Positions 53,879 through 62,966 of a stretch of DNA of 64,000 bases are shown here, piece by piece. The stretch is from Candidatus Poribacteria bacterium (GTDB lineage: Bacteria > Poribacteria > WGA-4E > WGA-3G), in NCBI GenBank assembly GCA_022821495.1, contig JAJEDN010000023.1, forward strand, positions 62,001 through 126,000, given 5' to 3'. The translations under genes were made by a program, and so were the position numbers. Numbering within the stretch: position 1 is the first letter of the stretch; each line of letters starts with the position of its first letter. The notes beneath the pieces are model-generated. The model did not search any database. It worked only from the letters and a program-made list of their open reading frames with translations, and had not been told where the DNA came from.

Positions 53879-54721
53879 ATGTTTAGTATTCTCGACGTTT
53901 TTTATCTCGTTTTCAGTCAACTCGCAGTCGGTGGATTTGCGCTACTTTTCTTAGTTCCAAAAGGGTTAGTAGGTGCCAACTTCTATCGTTTGATGGGGAG
54001 CATTTACGTATTTGTAAGCGTTTTATCGCGTTGCGCGGAGTTAACACTTCATCGGCAACCTGTCACATTTCTCCATTTTTTCGGGTTCTGGGAGAACCCT
54101 GAGTCCGTTTTGGTGATCTCCTTCGTTCTTATCTTGTTGATCTATACGCTGAGTTGGTGGTTCAAAATCCCGCTGTTTACACGGATACTTTTTTTTATGG
54201 GTGTGATTTGTGGTGCTGCGTGGATCATTTTGAGTGCGCAGCGTTATTACCAAATTATCCAGCTCCCCGGTGAAATGTTGCTACTCCCGTTTCAATTCTT
54301 GATAGCATCTGTATTACTTGGTGTTGTTCATAGCGGTATGTGGTTCGGGCATTGGTATCTCGTAACGCCTGATTTGCCAGTAAACTTTCTGAAACGATTT
54401 AATACCGTTCTGTTCTGGACCCTTTTAGGGATGATTGTACTGCTCTGTCTAAACATCTTTTTTAGGCAGCGATCCACGGATGTTGTCGCTTTTAACCTTT
54501 TCTACCAGATCATCTTTGGTATGCGAGTGCTTATCGGCATCGCTGGCACGTTACTCCTCTATTTCATTACGTGGGACTGCTTGCGTCCTAAATCCGTCGC
54601 CCGAGATGTGCTTGGCGCGACGCGGGCTGCAACTGGTTTTCTTTTTATTGCTATTATCACAGTCTTCTTAGGCGAGTTTTGTAGTCGATTTTTACTTTTG
54701 GAAATGCGGTTCATCTTTTAA
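53879..54721 (+). CDS. Multi-pass membrane protein of unknown function
   Basis: A 280-residue protein of about eight hydrophobic segments (for instance VFYLVFSQLAVGGFALLFLV, VLVISFVLILLIYTLSWW, FQFLIASVLLGVVHSGMWFGH, TLLGMIVLLCLNIFF, IIFGMRVLIGIAGTLLLYF). Conserved-looking residues are a Gly- and His-containing loop (GMWFGHWYL) and FGMRVLIGIAG. I do not recognise the family; a role in electron transfer or transport is possible but unsupported. GTG 53870 is an alternative start. It stands after the rpl terminator with its own leader. Confidence 0.7.
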   Translation: MFSILDVFYLVFSQLAVGGFALLFLVPKGLVGANFYRLMGSIYVFVSVLSRCAELTLHRQPVTFLHFFGFWENPESVLVISFVLILLIYTLSWWFKIPLFTRILFFMGVICGAAWIILSAQRYYQIIQLPGEMLLLPFQFLIASVLLGVVHSGMWFGHWYLVTPDLPVNFLKRFNTVLFWTLLGMIVLLCLNIFFRQRSTDVVAFNLFYQIIFGMRVLIGIAGTLLLYFITWDCLRPKSVARDVLGATRAATGFLFIAIITVFLGEFCSRFLLLEMRFIF

Positions 54722-54873
54722 TGCTGGAGAAGGATACGGATGCGCGCCTACAAGGTTTGTAAGGGTTTTGGATGGCGGTGTTAAAGACCCTGCGTCAATA
54801 TTGAATTTCGTTGTAATTTAAATTCGGATATGCTAAAGTAACTATATCCATTAAAGACTTAAGGAGGCACATA

Positions 54874-55944
54874 ATGAAATCTCAAATTTTTTATGAACCC
54901 GAATCAATGAGCCTCGAAGACCGACCCGTACCCGAACATGGCGATAATGACCTGTTAGTTCAAGTACGTTCGGTAGGTATCTGCGGTTCGGATGTCGCGT
55001 ATTATTTTGGTAACAGTTCACTTGAAACCGACGACGGAAAAGGACCCCTTATCCTTGGACACGAATTTACTGGCGAAGTCGTTGAAGTCGGTAGTGAAGC
55101 AGGCGCAACCGGTGGATTTAAAGTAGGTGATCGCGTAGTCGTCAACCCTGTCCAATCAAACCCAGACTCCTTTTGGAGCAAGAAAGGTTTGTCCAACCTA
55201 TGTCCTGAAAAACGCGTATTAGGTGTCGGCGTTGATGGCGGATTCGCTGAGTATGCAGTCTCCGATTATCGTTGGACAGTTAAACTGCCTGATAATGTCA
55301 CTTATGACCAAGGCGCGTTAACGGAACCGCTCGCATGCGGATTGTACGCTGTCAACAATCTCAATGCCGAAGCTGGACAGACCGCTGTCGTCTTCGGACC
55401 GGGACCGATCGGCTTGATGATGGTACAAGTGTTAAAGAGTCGTGGCTTGAAAAACGTTCTTCTGGTTGGAACGCGCGACTATCGGTTAGATTGTGGTAAA
55501 GAACTCGGCGCAGACGTAGTCGTCAACGTCAGCGATACCAATTCTCCACACTATGTTGAAGACTTGGGGGCTACAATCGAGGAACTCAATAACGGAGAAT
55601 TAGCGGATCGCGCAATTACGGCTACCAGTTCGCTTGACGCGATTCACACGGCGTTGGAAGTTACCGGACGGCACGCAACCGTCGTTATTTTTGGACTGCC
55701 CGGCGATACAGATGTGATGCAAGTGCCTATCCTTGATACGATCCTCATGGATAAGACCCTTAGGTTCTCTTGGCTCGCACCCGACACCTGGGAAGAAGCA
55801 GTTCAACTGATTTCGAGCGGTGATGTCAATATGGACAAAATCATTAGCCACGAATTTTCGCTTGAATCGCTCGTCGATGGGATAACAAAGGTGCGTAACC
55901 GTGAAGATGCTTGCACGAAGGGATTGATAAAGGTTTCTTCTTAA
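54874..55944 (+). CDS. Zinc-type medium-chain dehydrogenase (sorbitol/threonine dehydrogenase-like)
   Basis: A 356-residue MDR enzyme oxidising a polyol or sugar alcohol with NAD(P). The catalytic zinc site is GICGSDVAYY (Cys) with GHEFTGEV (His-Glu); the cofactor motif VVFGPGPIGLMMVQVLK follows near residue 170. The usual structural-zinc lobe with four Cys is largely lost: at its position NPVQSNPDSFWSKKGLSNLC keeps only the last Cys. Start ATG with AAGGAGG 10 nt upstream. Neighbours give no substrate hint. Substrate unknown. Confidence 0.88.
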   Translation: MKSQIFYEPESMSLEDRPVPEHGDNDLLVQVRSVGICGSDVAYYFGNSSLETDDGKGPLILGHEFTGEVVEVGSEAGATGGFKVGDRVVVNPVQSNPDSFWSKKGLSNLCPEKRVLGVGVDGGFAEYAVSDYRWTVKLPDNVTYDQGALTEPLACGLYAVNNLNAEAGQTAVVFGPGPIGLMMVQVLKSRGLKNVLLVGTRDYRLDCGKELGADVVVNVSDTNSPHYVEDLGATIEELNNGELADRAITATSSLDAIHTALEVTGRHATVVIFGLPGDTDVMQVPILDTILMDKTLRFSWLAPDTWEEAVQLISSGDVNMDKIISHEFSLESLVDGITKVRNREDACTKGLIKVSS

Positions 55945-55956
55945 TCGGTATCTAAC

Positions 55957-56283
55957 ATGGGTATCCCATTTTTCATCGTTTTTGTCCTCTCGATTGCTTT
56001 TCTATCGCTTGGGATAACTGGGTTGGGTGACTTCGTCTCAGTGGAGTGGCCTCAGCAGGACTCACCCGAGGCGGTCACCCCTTACCTCAGTTTGCAAGCC
56101 AATTATTCAGCAGTCGGGCGATGCGTTTCAGGGTTTCTACTATTTCTGGTGAGCCTTTATGTTATGGGTTTTCTCCTTTATCTTGAGGAGCGTGAAAGCG
56201 GTAGGATTATGAAGAACGTTAAAAGTTTTGCCAAGCTACGGCAGTTCCTTGAACGACATCAAAAAGGGGGCATTTCACAATGA
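55957..56283 (+). CDS. Small two-span membrane protein
   Basis: A 108-residue protein with two hydrophobic segments (FIVFVLSIAFLSLGITGLG, about 5-24, and GFLLFLVSLYVMGFLLYL, about 58-76) and a basic tail (MKNVKSFAKLRQFLERHQK). It lies 12 nt after the dehydrogenase stop, so it may be in the same operon. No family is recognised. RBS is weak. Confidence 0.5.
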   Translation: MGIPFFIVFVLSIAFLSLGITGLGDFVSVEWPQQDSPEAVTPYLSLQANYSAVGRCVSGFLLFLVSLYVMGFLLYLEERESGRIMKNVKSFAKLRQFLERHQKGGISQ

Positions 56284-56388
56284 GACCTTTTATTGAGTGT
56301 TTCACTGGAAACTCCAAAGTATACCACATCTTGATTAGCGACAACATGGGGAAGTTTAAGAACGCGTTGAAGAGGTAGACCTGTCAGC

Positions 56389-57468
56389 ATGGAACAGCAA
56401 CAAAAAAACGATTTACTTCTTCGCGCTGCGCGCTGTCTGCCAGTGGAACGCGTGCCTGTGTGGATGATGCGGCAGGCTGGCAGATCGGATCCGCTTTATC
56501 GACAGATTCGCCAAGCGCTTAACGTCCCTTTGGAGCAGCTGTTCCGAACTTGTCCGGCACCGATGTCAGACACTGATGTTGAATCGGCGGTCAAGATTTC
56601 ACTGCTACCAAAACGTATTGGCGTTGATGCTATTATTGTCTACAAAGATATTCTCACACCGCTTGCCCCGATGGGCGCGCATTTCCGGTTTGACCCGGGA
56701 CCCATTTTAAATCCACCCATTCGGACGCAATCACAAGTAGACGCACTCCGACCCGTTGATGAACCTACCTCGCAATTAGCGTTCACAGGAAACGTCATTC
56801 GCAATCTACGCGAAACTCTTAACGGTGAGCTACCGCTCATCGGTTTTGCTGGTGCCCCTTTAACACTCGCATTTTTTCTTATCGCTGGAGAAAGTCCTAT
56901 TAAACGAGGGGCTGGCGTGTCGGAAAAAGCAACGCCTGTTTTCCAAATGATTGCAGAAGCTCCCGAACTCCTGCATCGTTTGCTAAACAAATTGACGGAG
57001 ATGACTGTTAACTATTTGAACTACCAAATTAGCGAAGGCGTTCAGGTCGTTCAGCTTTTCGAGTCCATCGCAGATGTCTTGCCTAAACACATATATGCGG
57101 AATTCGCATTCCCGTATCACCAGAAAATTTTCGCTGCGCTCAATTCAGAGGCACCTGGAATACTCTTCGCGAAAGAGTGTAACTATCTTGATCTAATGCA
57201 CCGAAGTGGGGCTGATGTGCTAAGTGTAGGGAAATGTGTGGATCTTCGCAATGCTAAGGCTGAAATTGATGGCACCGTCGCTTTTCAGGGAAATGTGGAT
57301 AACGATATACTTCGGGACGGGACACCTGATGATATTACGACGGCGGTTAAATCTTGCTTAAAACAGGGCGGAAAGACGGGACATATACTGAACTTGAGCC
57401 ACGGCCTCCATAGAGATACGCCTTTTGAAAACGTTAAACATTTTGTAAATATCGCAAAAACACTTTAG
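56389..57468 (+). CDS. hemE: Uroporphyrinogen decarboxylase
   Basis: It removes four carboxyl groups from uroporphyrinogen III to give coproporphyrinogen III (359 aa). The family pieces are PVWMMRQAGRSDPLYRQIR (the canonical Tyr-Leu-Pro after MRQAGR is replaced by Ser-Asp-Pro), GVDAIIVYKDILTPLAPMGAHF with the active-site Asp, IGFAGAPLTLAFFLI, and FQGNVDNDIL/ GHILNLSHGLHRDTP. It is the first gene of a late-haem operon: an MBL protein follows after 8 nt. Confidence 0.93.
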   Translation: MEQQQKNDLLLRAARCLPVERVPVWMMRQAGRSDPLYRQIRQALNVPLEQLFRTCPAPMSDTDVESAVKISLLPKRIGVDAIIVYKDILTPLAPMGAHFRFDPGPILNPPIRTQSQVDALRPVDEPTSQLAFTGNVIRNLRETLNGELPLIGFAGAPLTLAFFLIAGESPIKRGAGVSEKATPVFQMIAEAPELLHRLLNKLTEMTVNYLNYQISEGVQVVQLFESIADVLPKHIYAEFAFPYHQKIFAALNSEAPGILFAKECNYLDLMHRSGADVLSVGKCVDLRNAKAEIDGTVAFQGNVDNDILRDGTPDDITTAVKSCLKQGGKTGHILNLSHGLHRDTPFENVKHFVNIAKTL

Positions 57469-57476
57469 GGACATAG

Positions 57477-58934
57477 ATGAGCAACATTCCTGAAAACCCT
57501 TTCGCACCACGACAATACGGGCAACTCGTTAAAGTAACAGAACGGGTCTATCTATTTCGCAATATCGTCAACTCCTCTATTGTTATTGGAGATAATGGGG
57601 TAGCCGTAATTGATACACAGGTGAATCAGATGATGGCGCGTCGGCTCTTCAATGCAATCCGCACCGTCACAGACAAACCGATCCTATATGCAATTAACAC
57701 ACACTATCATTGGGATCATACGAATGGGAACATTATTTTTCGTCAAGCTGGCGCGACCGTCGTCGCACGTGAAATGACTAAGGACTTCATGGTGAACAGA
57801 GCACCGAGACAAGAAGCATTCCTGCGTTCTCGAGGCTTTACATTAGGTGATCCGCCCTTCCTTCCACAGCAGACGTTTACATACGAAACCGAACTTGATT
57901 TAGGGAATCAACCGCTGCACCTCGTTCACTTAGGAAAAGCGGAGACAGATGATGCGACTGCCATTCGGGTACCAGCCGAAGATTGCATTGTCTCTGGGGA
58001 CACTGTCATGACAGGGAGTTTTCCCATCTTTGGGCAGCCTGTTATGAACGAAGGGCTCATGGCGAACCACGATTGGATTAATACGATTAAAGAACTCCGT
58101 AACTACGCACCTAAATGTGTGCTACCGGGGCACGGTCCTTTAGCACGCGATGCCGAAATAGACCTGTTGCTCCAGATAGAGTCCTATTTCCTAACGGAAG
58201 TCCGAAAATATGTTGAACAGGGCATGTCCTTAACTGAATTGCTTACTGAAATGGAAGCGAATCTACCCGACTGGATTCGCTCAATCGCTGAAGTTTGGGG
58301 CACACCCCGCTATGCGATTTTAAGGGTCTACCGCGGGTTGATTGACGATCCAGAACCGGGCTGGCAACACCTGAAACCTTCGGTGATTCCGTCCGCGAGT
58401 ACCGAAAAACTCCAGCAAAAAACACGCGAACTTGAGGACTTTGAAGCGTACCGAGAAACTGCCGAAGAGGTCGCAGAGGGTAACGATTTCGGTTTAGCAA
58501 TTGCTATCTTGAAAACCGCAACGGAAAAATACCCTAATCTGCCTGACGCGTGGACGGCATACGCAAATTTGCTTACGCAAGCGTCCCGCACTGTGTCAAG
58601 CGTCCTTGAGAAAGGTGATTTCTTCGCTGAGGCAAAAAAAGCACTCAATATCGCCCTTGAGCTTGACCCCGATTATGCACCAGCACACCTTTTGCGGGGA
58701 TACAACCATATCCTCTCTGCTTATCGGAATGGCGATGAAACTCAAAAGGGGTTGGCGGCTATTTATAAGGCTTTGGTTGGAGGACTTCACGGCACGCAAC
58801 TTGCACAAGCGTATTTTTCCATCGGACTCGCGCATCGCACAGATGGAGACGAAACCTTAGCACGTGAGGCTTTCGAGAAAGCAATTAACGCCGACGCACG
58901 ATTCATGCCAGCGCAGTTAGCCAATATGGCGTAG
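57477..58934 (+). CDS. MBL-fold hydrolase with C-terminal TPR-like repeats
   Basis: A 485-residue protein. The metallo-beta-lactamase fold (about 1-230) carries HYHWDH (metal motif), TDDATAIRVPAEDCIVSGDTVM (Asp) and CVLPGHGPLAR (His). A linker region is followed by TPR-like helices (about 320-485, FGLAIAILKTATEKYPNLPDAWTAYANLL, AKKALNIALELDPDYAPAHLLRGYN). It sits between hemE and hemH, 8 nt after hemE and 12 nt before hemH, so the three are surely one transcript. Its link to haem synthesis is unknown; a thioesterase or glyoxalase-like activity is possible. Confidence 0.85.
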   Translation: MSNIPENPFAPRQYGQLVKVTERVYLFRNIVNSSIVIGDNGVAVIDTQVNQMMARRLFNAIRTVTDKPILYAINTHYHWDHTNGNIIFRQAGATVVAREMTKDFMVNRAPRQEAFLRSRGFTLGDPPFLPQQTFTYETELDLGNQPLHLVHLGKAETDDATAIRVPAEDCIVSGDTVMTGSFPIFGQPVMNEGLMANHDWINTIKELRNYAPKCVLPGHGPLARDAEIDLLLQIESYFLTEVRKYVEQGMSLTELLTEMEANLPDWIRSIAEVWGTPRYAILRVYRGLIDDPEPGWQHLKPSVIPSASTEKLQQKTRELEDFEAYRETAEEVAEGNDFGLAIAILKTATEKYPNLPDAWTAYANLLTQASRTVSSVLEKGDFFAEAKKALNIALELDPDYAPAHLLRGYNHILSAYRNGDETQKGLAAIYKALVGGLHGTQLAQAYFSIGLAHRTDGDETLAREAFEKAINADARFMPAQLANMA

Positions 58935-58946
58935 GAGGTATGTAAG

Positions 58947-59891
58947 ATGGGATACGATAGTGTTTTACTTGTTGCATTTGGCGGTCCTACACCCGGATGC
59001 TGTCAAAAATACGATAACGATAGGTGTCCGGGGGAAGCCTACTGTTTTGTGGAAGGTATCGCTGGCGCAGCCGAATCCCAAGTGGAACGCGTAAAAGACA
59101 TCTCCACACATTATATAAAATTAGGTGGATTTTCACCATTCAACGAATTGACTTTCAAGCAAGCCGAGGCTTTAGAGAATGCTTTGCAAGCGCGCGATCT
59201 ACCAATTCCGGTTTATGCGGGGTTCCGGCATTGGACACCTTATTTAAAGGAAGTCATCGCCGAAATGGCACAAAAAGGACACCGTAAAATACTCGGCATT
59301 ATTATGGCACCCCACCAATCTAAAATCAGTTGGGAATGGTATCAACAGGAAGTCAAAAAAGCAATTGACGCAGTTGATGGCGAGAAACCGGCTATTGATT
59401 ATCTCGACCCGTGGTACACACACAAAGGCTATGTCAATGCTATTGCTGAAATTATCAAAACTGCCTGCGGTGACAAGTTAGAACGTGCCGAACTTGTTTT
59501 CACAGCACACGCAATTCCTGAAGCAGCAGCGAAGACTTCACCTTATACACAGCAATTCGGAAAAACTGCTGAAGCGGTTGCCCAAGAGATTGGAAAAACT
59601 CGGTTCGGCTTGGCATACCAAAGCGAAGTGGAAAGCAGCCCCATACCGTGGACACAACCCGATATCAACGATTGGCTTAAAGCCGAAAAAGAGAAAGGGA
59701 TTGATACTGTTGTCGCTTCACCCATAGGTTTCCTCTGTGATCACGTTGAGGTACTCTACGATCTTGACATAGAGGCAGCCGAGACGGCGGAAGCGTGCGG
59801 CATTGATTTCATTCGAGCAGGAACTGTTGGCGCGCATCCCCTATTTATCAACATGTTAGCCGATTTTGTCTGTGAAAAATCCGAAGAATAA
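58947..59891 (+). CDS. hemH: Ferrochelatase (protohaem/coprohaem), with Cys-rich N-terminal insertion
   Basis: It inserts Fe2+ into a porphyrin (314 aa). Core motifs: LLVAFGGPTP, GGFSPFNELTFKQ, IIMAPHQS, FTAHAIPEAAA with the catalytic His, and GFLCDHVEVLYDLDIEA with the second metal-binding Glu. After GGP the usual hydrophobic helix is replaced by PGCCQKYDNDRCPGEAYCF, giving Cys18, 19, 27 and 33, an unusual feature. It follows the MBL-TPR gene after 12 nt with AGGAGG 9 nt before the ATG. hemY follows after 194 nt. Confidence 0.9.
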   Translation: MGYDSVLLVAFGGPTPGCCQKYDNDRCPGEAYCFVEGIAGAAESQVERVKDISTHYIKLGGFSPFNELTFKQAEALENALQARDLPIPVYAGFRHWTPYLKEVIAEMAQKGHRKILGIIMAPHQSKISWEWYQQEVKKAIDAVDGEKPAIDYLDPWYTHKGYVNAIAEIIKTACGDKLERAELVFTAHAIPEAAAKTSPYTQQFGKTAEAVAQEIGKTRFGLAYQSEVESSPIPWTQPDINDWLKAEKEKGIDTVVASPIGFLCDHVEVLYDLDIEAAETAEACGIDFIRAGTVGAHPLFINMLADFVCEKSEE

Positions 59892-60085
59892 ATCAAATAG
59901 CACTGATGCAAAATCCATTGTTATTCGATCAATGGGAAGATTGGAAGATCGGAAGGACCATCTGCCATCCTTCACATGTGAAAGAAACTAAGCGGAAGTT
60001 GGTAGTAGACGACTTCCATCCTTCCATTCTGAATTGGAGCGTTGTGCGTAAATCCTGAACTGAAGCACTGAAGATTGAGGGACGC

Positions 60086-61501
60086 ATGCCAGAAAATTCT
60101 GATAGGAAACGCGCTATTGTTATCGGAGGCGGCATCACCGGATTAGCGGCGTGCTACCGCTTACAACGTGAAGCGGCACAGCGCAATATCCAGATTGATG
60201 TTACACTTCTCGAAGCGACCGGACGCGTGGGCGGGGTTATCCAGACCGAACACCGGGACGACTTCCTCATTGAACACGGTCCCGATGCCTTTATCTCGAC
60301 AAAACCCGCGGCAAAAGCATTGTGCGAGGAACTCGGTATCGCAGATCAATTCGTAGGCACTAATCCAAAAGTCCGCCAGAGTTTCGTAACCCGAAACGGA
60401 ACATTGCATCCTGTTCCTGAAGGCTTTTACATGATGGCACCGGGATCCCTAAAGCCTTTTCTAAAAACACCTCTTTTCAGTTGGCACGGTAAACTGCGGA
60501 TGGCAATGGACCTCTTTATCCCGCGTCGGGAAAGAGACATTGATGAAGCCGTGGCACATTTCGTCAGGCGCCGCCTCGGCACCGAAGCCTTCACACGGAT
60601 TGCACAACCTATGATCGGAGGTATCTATACCTCCGATGCCGAAAATTTAAGCCTCAAGTCGACATTTCCAAGATTCTTGGAAATGGAGAAAACACACGGA
60701 AGCATTATCAAAGCACTCCGTGCACAGAGAAAACAGGCAGCTGCAACCAGCCAAGACACCAGTGGTGCCCGTTATAGTCTCTTCCTGTCATTCAAGTCCG
60801 GTATGCAAACACTGGTGGACGCACTCGCTGAAACCGTGTCCAGCAGTATTAGATTAAATGCCCCTGTAGAACAAATTCAACAAAATACCGATGGCACCGG
60901 ATGGCAGGTGTCACTTGCTACTGGGGAGCCCTTGAATTCAGAACTCCTCTGTATAGCACTGCCAGCAGTACAAACAGGCGCGCTCATCGAAAGTGTATCG
61001 AGTCCACTCGCTACGAAACTGAGGACGATTCCGTACGCCTCTTCCGCAACCGTTAATTTGGCATTCCGCCGTCCAGATATTACACACCCGTTAGATGGTA
61101 TGGGATTCGTTGTCCCTGCTACAGAAAACTTATCCATAATCGGATGCTCATTCAGTAGCATCAAATTTGAGAACCGCGCCCCAGAAGAACATGTCCTGTT
61201 ACGCGCCTTTATCGGTGAACCGATTTCTAAACGTGCTGAATCTGACCTCATTCAGTTGTGTCAAACTGATTTAACACCGCTCCTTGGGATCAAGGAGATG
61301 CCGCGATTTGCCACTGTTAACAAGCACACGCAGGCGATGGCACAGTATCAGGTAGGGCACCAAGAAGTTGTTAATGACATTGAACGGCTCACAAGCAAAT
61401 TGCAAGGACTCGCGCTTGCTGGAAACGGTTACCACGGAATAGGTATTCCTGATTGTATTCGGAGTGGCGAAACTGCAGCAATTTCACTCTTAGATGCATA
61501 G
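60086..61501 (+). CDS. hemY: Oxygen-dependent protoporphyrinogen oxidase (HemY type)
   Basis: FAD enzyme (471 aa) that oxidises protoporphyrinogen IX or coproporphyrinogen III. The dinucleotide motif VIGGGITGLAACYRL is near residue 12, followed by GRVGGVIQTEHRDDFLIEHGPDAFI, the family's FLEMEKTHGSIIKALR, LALAGNGYHGIGIPDCIRSG near the C-terminus (FAD binding). This is the HemY/PPO class, not the flavodoxin-like HemG. GAGGG 8 nt upstream sets the start. Its stop overlaps the first base of a family B repeat. Confidence 0.92.
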   Translation: MPENSDRKRAIVIGGGITGLAACYRLQREAAQRNIQIDVTLLEATGRVGGVIQTEHRDDFLIEHGPDAFISTKPAAKALCEELGIADQFVGTNPKVRQSFVTRNGTLHPVPEGFYMMAPGSLKPFLKTPLFSWHGKLRMAMDLFIPRRERDIDEAVAHFVRRRLGTEAFTRIAQPMIGGIYTSDAENLSLKSTFPRFLEMEKTHGSIIKALRAQRKQAAATSQDTSGARYSLFLSFKSGMQTLVDALAETVSSSIRLNAPVEQIQQNTDGTGWQVSLATGEPLNSELLCIALPAVQTGALIESVSSPLATKLRTIPYASSATVNLAFRRPDITHPLDGMGFVVPATENLSIIGCSFSSIKFENRAPEEHVLLRAFIGEPISKRAESDLIQLCQTDLTPLLGIKEMPRFATVNKHTQAMAQYQVGHQEVVNDIERLTSKLQGLALAGNGYHGIGIPDCIRSGETAAISLLDA

Positions 61502-61587
61502 GACTTACGCATTTGCTCTTAAAGTCCCCCTGATAAGGGGGATTTAGGGGGTTAAAATACTGAAATTACCGATTTTTGCGTAAATCC
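61501..61587. repeat. Family B element with short terminal inverted repeats (MITE-like)
   Basis: Outer arms GGACTTACGCA (61501-61511) and TGCGTAAATCC (61577-61587) enclose the core AGTCCCCCTGATAAGGGGGATTTAGGGGG. The element starts at the last base of the hemY stop codon. A half arm (GTGCGTAAATCC) lies at 60046-60057 before hemY. Confidence 0.6.
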
Positions 61588-61610
61588 TAATACATTTTGT
61601 GAGGGGCGCG

Positions 61611-62633
61611 ATGAATTCTAATAACGTGAGATACTGGAGCATAATCGGCGTGGGTTTCGGACTCGTAGGGTGCGTGTTGCTGATATTAGCCGCTAACCTG
61701 GCACTTCAGGCAGAAGATGAGGTGCCTCGCGTGACAGAGATGTTCCAAGGATTTCAGGATGGGAAGTGTAAAAGCTGCCACCCAGCGATCTGGAGGGAGT
61801 GGGCGGATTCGATGCACGCAAAAGCGTGGGTTGATGAAATCTACCAAGCAGCTGCGGAGCAGATCGCTGACAGAGAAACGAAGTGCGACCAGTGCCATGC
61901 CCCGCAACCAATTCTCATTACGGGTGTTGGGAACATGCCAAAGTTGAGAGACGAACAACGGGAAGCGGGTGTTTCGTGTCTCGTTTGTCACCTCGATGCA
62001 CACGGGGCGATGAACGGACCGCCAGCAAGTGCGGAAACCTATTTTCACGCCAACCTTACGAACCCTATCTATACCCAACCGACGGTGCTTTGTGGGACCT
62101 GCCACGGTCAGCAAAACGTTCCCGAACACGATCAGGTCTCCAGTTTTTTGAATAGCAAATTCGCTGACGGAGATACGAGTTGTGCGACGTGTCACATGCC
62201 GGTCGTGAAGCGGTTACAGAGCACCACCAGTCATGAAAGCATCAAAGGGCGGAAACATACGTGGCGTGGCAGCCGTAGTGTTGCACAACTCAGGCGTGCC
62301 GCAACCCTTCAACTTGAATACACAGATCGGAAAGCGGTGGCGACACTTCGCAGTAAGACAGGACACATCTTACCGGGGGGGACATTGCGTACCATTGTAC
62401 TTGAGGTGACACTTCTCGCATCGGATGGCACCGAACGTCAGAGACAACAGATCTCAATCTCTGCTGAGAACGAGAACCGCCTGCTTCCAGACGAAAATAG
62501 GACTTACACTTTTAATATTGCGTCCGCCACGACCGGCGACACAATTAAAGCGCGCTTAATATATCAGTTGACACCGGATACCCCCGAACCGAAGCGAATA
62601 TTGATGGCAGAGAAAACGCATGTTGTCCGTTGA
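61611..62633 (+). CDS. Multihaem cytochrome c (five CxxCH motifs)
   Basis: A 340-residue exported cytochrome. After a signal anchor (about 8-35, SIIGVGFGLVGCVLLILAANLALQA) come five haem c motifs: CKSCH, CDQCH, CLVCH, CGTCH and CATCH, in the first two thirds. The spacing and the WREWADSMHAKAW start resemble cytochrome c554/NrfB-like tetra- and pentahaem proteins. The C-terminal third (about 235-340) has no haem and forms a beta-rich domain. Haem genes stand just upstream. It probably passes electrons in the periplasm; partner unknown. GAGGGG 8 nt before ATG 61611 sets the start. Confidence 0.85.
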   Translation: MNSNNVRYWSIIGVGFGLVGCVLLILAANLALQAEDEVPRVTEMFQGFQDGKCKSCHPAIWREWADSMHAKAWVDEIYQAAAEQIADRETKCDQCHAPQPILITGVGNMPKLRDEQREAGVSCLVCHLDAHGAMNGPPASAETYFHANLTNPIYTQPTVLCGTCHGQQNVPEHDQVSSFLNSKFADGDTSCATCHMPVVKRLQSTTSHESIKGRKHTWRGSRSVAQLRRAATLQLEYTDRKAVATLRSKTGHILPGGTLRTIVLEVTLLASDGTERQRQQISISAENENRLLPDENRTYTFNIASATTGDTIKARLIYQLTPDTPEPKRILMAEKTHVVR

Positions 62634-62966
62634 TATTCCATGAACACATGGGCTATTTAGTTTTCATTTTTTACGGGGATTTTGATACACCAAGCCCGGT
62701 AGGTTCGGTTTCCTATTTTACGGGGATTTTGATGTGCCAAACCCGGTAGGTTCGGTTTCCTAACCGAACCGGGTTTCAACAAAGTTGTTCGTCTTGGGTT
62801 TTCTCTGTTAGGACTGCTGTTTAGAAACTGCTTTTTTTCAAGGTTTGTATAAACAGTTTTTGGTCCGAACCAGCCTCAATAGGGTTTTGTGGGATTCAAG
62901 GTTTCTGCCTAAGTTCCGGTGCGGTTAGGAAACCGCACCTACCGGGCCTGGGACCATGACGGTATA
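62634..62966. repeat. Intergenic region with tandem and inverted repeats, no gene
   Basis: A 333-nt gap. A 47-nt unit (TTTTACGGGGATTTTGATRY...GGTTCGGTTTCCTA) occurs twice in tandem at 62669-62715 and 62716-62762; each ends in a CCGGTAGGTTCGG-type family C element, the second completed by TAACCGAACCGGGTT into a full inverted repeat. Another family C copy is at 62914-62946. No open frame or promoter was found. Confidence 0.6.
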
